The notes beneath the pieces are model-generated. The model was not told the DNA's origin. It saw only the letters and a list, made by a program, of their open reading frames with translations, and made no database searches. The translations under genes were made by a program, and so were the position numbers. From positions 1 through 23,566 of IMG/VR virus record IMGVR_UViG_3300032053_000534: 23,566 bases of DNA. The stretch is one strand, 5' to 3'. The stretch comes from a virus. Below are positions 21,048 through 23,566 of this stretch, in pieces; position 1 is the stretch's first letter, and every line of letters starts with the position of its first letter.

Positions 21048-21929
21048 CTAAGCGACCTTTAGACATTCCTCGATCGTAGCGTTGTGGATGTCGAGCACAC
21101 GCTGCAGTGGCTTCTGATAGCCGCCGGCCAGATTCCACGTACACGGAACGCCCATACGCTTCAGCGTAGTGAAAACGATCCGATCACGCGCACGCAACTG
21201 GTCGTCGCTCAGTGCGCCGCCCAACGGGTCGTCCATGTGCGGGTCTGCACCTGCTTGATAGATCACCAGGCCGCAGTCTCCAAACGACTCGACGATGCCG
21301 GGAAGCCTCTGAAGCCACTCGTCGGCCTGCGGACCGCCGGCCCAACTTCCGCTATACGATTCGTCACCGCCGAAGGTGTAGTGCTGAACGTAGTCCAGTC
21401 CAGAGTGCTTGATGATCCCGGCGGTCCCGTCCCCGAAGTGGAAGTCAATATCGATAATGCCGATCTTCTTCTCCGGAAGTAGACCCCGTGACTTCACCGC
21501 AGCCACCATCAAGCCGTTGAACGTGCAGAAGCCGCTAGTCCGCCACCAGTCGGCGTGGTGGAAACCGCTGGTCGGGCTCGACGTATTCTCCCCCGATCGA
21601 ATCGCGTGCGCACACGCCGAGACCAGGCTTCCGCTGGTCCAGTAAAGAGACTGGGCGACTTCGTAACTCTTGGAGCCAAACCCGTTCTCCTTCTTTAGGT
21701 CGAGCACGTCGTCGACGTGCTTCTTGTCATGCACTAGGTAGAGGTCCTCACGAGTGACAGGCGTCACAGGCGCAAGCTCGAAGCTGAAACCGCGCCGCTG
21801 CCACTCCTCGACTACAAGCGCCGGCTTACCCGCGCTGGGCGAAAAGCTGGATTGATTCACCACGCTCTGCCGCTGATCGTAGAAGACCTTGAAAACCTTC
21901 GGCTGCATCGAAGAACTCGTATCGGCCAT
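21048..21929 (-). CDS. Histone-deacetylase-like amidohydrolase, 293 aa
   Basis: This belongs to the arginase/deacetylase superfamily (HDAC, AcuC, acetylpolyamine amidohydrolase). All active-site elements are visible: the His dyad in TSGFHHADWW (120-129), FCTFNGLMVAA (134-144), zinc ligands Asp162 and His164 in IDIDFHFGDGT (159-169), the third ligand Asp229 in YQAGADPHMDDPLGG (224-238), and Tyr271 in NLAGGYQ (266-272). Length is normal for a single catalytic domain. It should remove acetyl or similar groups from Lys or polyamines; the substrate is not visible. No signal peptide is present, so it is cytoplasmic. The ATG at 21929 is set by AGGAG 9 nt upstream; a TTG at 21935 is less likely. It lies between the direct repeats. 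Confidence 0.88.
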   Translation of the reverse strand: MADTSSSMQPKVFKVFYDQRQSVVNQSSFSPSAGKPALVVEEWQRRGFSFELAPVTPVTREDLYLVHDKKHVDDVLDLKKENGFGSKSYEVAQSLYWTSGSLVSACAHAIRSGENTSSPTSGFHHADWWRTSGFCTFNGLMVAAVKSRGLLPEKKIGIIDIDFHFGDGTAGIIKHSGLDYVQHYTFGGDESYSGSWAGGPQADEWLQRLPGIVESFGDCGLVIYQAGADPHMDDPLGGALSDDQLRARDRIVFTTLKRMGVPCTWNLAGGYQKPLQRVLDIHNATIEECLKVA

Positions 21930-21971
21930 GAGCAATATCTCCTACTGGAGACTTACCTCCGTCGGCCTCTC

Positions 21972-22271
21972 TTAGTCGACGATCGCCTTCCGCTTTCGCC
22001 GCGCGTAACGCAGACGATAGCGGACCAAGATCCGCTCACGCCGACACACCGTACATAGCCACTGTCGTCGCGACCCTTGACGATCGAGCTTATCCAATAA
22101 ACACCCGCAGTCGCTACACACTTGCCGCGAGAACGTTCGACTACTGTATCTGTCCCGCAATACCTTACGCGCGGCACGACTGCACTCAGCCGCAGCACAC
22201 TTCTTGGACTGCTTTCCAGTCAGTAGCGCTCCGCAGTAGATGCACGACTTACGTTTACGCGTATTTCCCAT
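21972..22271 (-). CDS. Two-zinc-ribbon basic protein, 99 aa
   Basis: Two Cys-quartets are visible: CIYCGALLTGKQSKKCAAAE plus the next Cys (10-30; CX2C-X11-CX4C) and CSDCGCLLDKLDRQGSRRQW followed by LCTVC (52-76; CX2C-X17-CX2C). The C-terminus is strongly basic (RRERILVRYRLRYARRKRK), consistent with nucleic-acid binding. It has no visible enzyme motif and is not a named family I recognise. The ATG at 22271 lies 3 nt after the upstream stop; the ribosome binding site is poor, so coupling is likely. Confidence 0.65.
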   Translation of the reverse strand: MGNTRKRKSCIYCGALLTGKQSKKCAAAECSRAARKVLRDRYSSRTFSRQVCSDCGCLLDKLDRQGSRRQWLCTVCRRERILVRYRLRYARRKRKAIVD

Positions 22272-22274
22272 CGT

Positions 22275-22330
22275 CTAAACGTCGTCCACGACCTCGTGGT
22301 GCCGGACTATCTCCGATAGTGAGTTGTTCG
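22275..22330. repeat. Direct repeat, right copy
   Basis: This is the 3' end of the Cys-rich 260-residue gene, including its stop codon. It matches 20939-20994 in the same orientation at about 89% identity. It is probably the parental copy because here it belongs to a complete gene. Confidence 0.8.
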
Positions 22331-23057
22331 CGCGGATCTCTGCAAGGTGTTCCGTACAGACATAGTAGACGAGCACGCCGTTTGACAGTTGCGCGCCGCG
22401 CTCTGTTCGGAAATGCCAACGCGGGCACCGCCGACACCCGCGAATCTCACAGGTGCCGTCATTTGGCTCCATGCTCCGCACGTCCGAACAGGTGTTTCCA
22501 TCCTGACGGCAGTAGCAGTCCAGGTCGCACGGACAGTGGCCGGGGTTCTCGTTGGCGTGGTTGCAGAGGATCGCGGAACCGGCGGGCACCCCGCGCGTCG
22601 GCACTGCATCGTAGGCACCGGTCGGATTACGACCGACGCAGGTGTGGGTAAGGCCGGAATAGAACGCTCCGCAGATCATGCAGGAGTGCGCCGTAACCTG
22701 CGCCGGGTGGATCGCCGGCCGCTCCACAGCGAGGAAATCCGTGCCCTGCTGACCGCGCATGATCGACGGCGGCTCCAGCCACTCACGACCGCCGCGCAGG
22801 AAGGAGACCATGTCGTCGGGCGTGACCGTCCGTTGAATCGCCTCGCGCATGGCCAAAGTTACACCGCCAGGCATTCGTAGCTCGTTGATCGCCAGAAGCG
22901 TGTTCAATCCACGCTGCGTCTCGATCACCCGGGCGATCAAGAAGGTCGAGTTCAGGCCGGTGCTACGCAGGACCGCCTGCACGTAGGCTTCGCCGTCCTG
23001 CGGCGCACCGCTGGCGCGGTAGGTTCTCTCGGCGTCGCGAATCTCTGAGTCGCTCAT
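22275..23057 (-). CDS. Cys-rich hypothetical protein, 260 aa
   Basis: The N-terminal half is helical (RTYRASGAPQDGEAYVQAVL, then STFLIARVIETQRGLNTLLA). The second half carries many Cys: CMICG (126-130), CNHANENPGHCPCDLDCYC (165-183), CEIRGCRRC (203-211) and a late YVCTEHLAE. This suggests two or three zinc sites of unusual spacing. I cannot assign a family. The ATG at 23057 is placed by GGAGG 4 nt upstream and overlaps the preceding stop as ATGA, so it is translated with the genes upstream. Its last ~31 codons are duplicated at 20939-21034. Confidence 0.72.
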   Translation of the reverse strand: MSDSEIRDAERTYRASGAPQDGEAYVQAVLRSTGLNSTFLIARVIETQRGLNTLLAINELRMPGGVTLAMREAIQRTVTPDDMVSFLRGGREWLEPPSIMRGQQGTDFLAVERPAIHPAQVTAHSCMICGAFYSGLTHTCVGRNPTGAYDAVPTRGVPAGSAILCNHANENPGHCPCDLDCYCRQDGNTCSDVRSMEPNDGTCEIRGCRRCPRWHFRTERGAQLSNGVLVYYVCTEHLAEIRANNSLSEIVRHHEVVDDV

Positions 23058-23290
23058 AGATCCTCCGGCTGAGTCTTGAGCCACGCGTCGTGCTCAACGA
23101 ACGTCCGCGTAGTATTCACCTTACCGGCGTCCCACACATGGGCCAACAGGTCCGTTGCGGTGTCGATACCCCAAAGGTGTATCAGTGATTCCGAGGCCGT
23201 CATGTCGACAGGAACAGAGAGGCTCTTTGCCCAACGACGGAGGATCGCGAGCGCCTTCTGGATCTTGACTTCATGTGTGTCGTCGCTCAC
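23054..23290 (-). CDS. Small hypothetical protein, 78 aa
   Basis: The GTG start at 23290 is supported by AGGGG 5 nt upstream and a GTGA overlap with the preceding stop; the longer frame upstream is an out-of-frame copy of the neighbouring gene. The product (MSDDTHEVKIQKALAILRRW and on) is helical with a Trp-containing core. Function unknown. The stop overlaps the start of the Cys-rich gene by 4 nt. Confidence 0.68.
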   Translation of the reverse strand: MSDDTHEVKIQKALAILRRWAKSLSVPVDMTASESLIHLWGIDTATDLLAHVWDAGKVNTTRTFVEHDAWLKTQPEDL

Positions 23291-23544
23291 GAGAGCCCCT
23301 TGATCGTGTTGACGATCTCCTCCAGACCGAAGCGGTCCATTGTGTCGATGGCCTTGGTGATCCGCGTGACGAGCTTCTTCCTGAGCTTGCTGGCGCACCA
23401 CCGCTTCAGCTTATGCACGCGCTCTGCTTCGACGCGCTGTTCGTAGCCCACGGCGAGCTTGACGCACTCCTCGCAGCGCGGCTGCTTGTAGACGCCGTTG
23501 AGTCCGCCGAACCGAGCGCCGCACAGCGCCGTGAAGCTGAACAT
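23287..23544 (-). CDS. Small hypothetical protein, 85 aa
   Basis: The product starts MFSFTALCGARFGGLNGVYK and includes PRCEECVKLAV (22-32), a CX2C pair, then a basic helical stretch (RVHKLKRWCASKLRKKLVTR) and a C-terminal helix. It may bind metal or nucleic acid but has no named domain. AAGG lies a few bases before the ATG at 23544. It is the first of three genes joined by 4-nt overlaps; any upstream genes are outside the window. Confidence 0.65.
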   Translation of the reverse strand: MFSFTALCGARFGGLNGVYKQPRCEECVKLAVGYEQRVEAERVHKLKRWCASKLRKKLVTRITKAIDTMDRFGLEEIVNTIKGLS

Positions 23545-23566
23545 GGGGCCTTGTGGAAAGGCGTGC

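Noticed and set aside
23291-23401. N-terminal extension of the 78-residue protein to 23401
   Set aside because: It overlaps the neighbouring gene in another frame and is His/Gln/Arg-rich; the GTG at 23290 has a proper ribosome site.

Overview
The window is part of the genome of a tailed double-stranded DNA bacteriophage (Caudoviricetes) with a T4-like (myovirus-type) head module. The main evidence is a leftward gene order of portal, core proteins, prohead protease/scaffold and gp23-like major capsid protein, matching T4 genes 20-67/68-21-22-23. The DNA is GC-rich, GTG starts are common and ribosome binding sites are strong (AGGAGG type), so the host is probably a GC-rich bacterium. Nothing here identifies it more closely. 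No tRNA, rRNA or CRISPR array was seen.

Layout. Positions 1-358 hold a gene cut by the left edge (minus strand) and a small divergent plus-strand gene. Positions 360-2643 hold a small, apparently frameshifted Zn-knuckle gene, a ParB-like protein and an HTH-like protein. A gene-free stretch of about 440 nt (2644-3082) contains a very stable hairpin. Positions 3083-11602 are the head operon: terminator, capsid protein, protease-scaffold fusion, acidic core-like protein, unknown protein, and portal protein carrying a 392-residue HNH intein. Directly upstream, 11610-12764 encodes a Hint/HNH protein that looks like a dead intein interrupted by an intact 156-residue mini-intein. Positions 12764-16304 hold small accessory genes: a DUF932 protein, a staphylococcal-nuclease-like protein, a nucleoside 2-deoxyribosyltransferase-like protein and a run of small, probably related proteins. 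Positions 16324-18801 encode an 825-residue multidomain protein (Pro-rich, DUF5661-like, ParB-like, 2H phosphoesterase). Three more small genes end the leftward block at 19584.

From 19713 the strand switches. An HU-like protein with a terminator is followed by a Cys-rich small protein, an HNH endonuclease and the 3' remnant of a virion appendage gene, all on the plus strand. From the right end, a leftward cluster of tightly overlapping small genes leads into a Cys-rich protein, a two-zinc-ribbon protein and a complete histone-deacetylase-like amidohydrolase. The last two lie between two copies of a ~56-nt direct repeat, which looks like an inserted or duplicated cassette.

The head genes should act together. 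The portal nucleates the prohead, the protease-scaffold and acidic proteins build and then digest the core, and the protease trims the capsid protein. Portal activity probably requires protein splicing. The most unusual item is the intein-within-a-dead-intein at 11610-12764.
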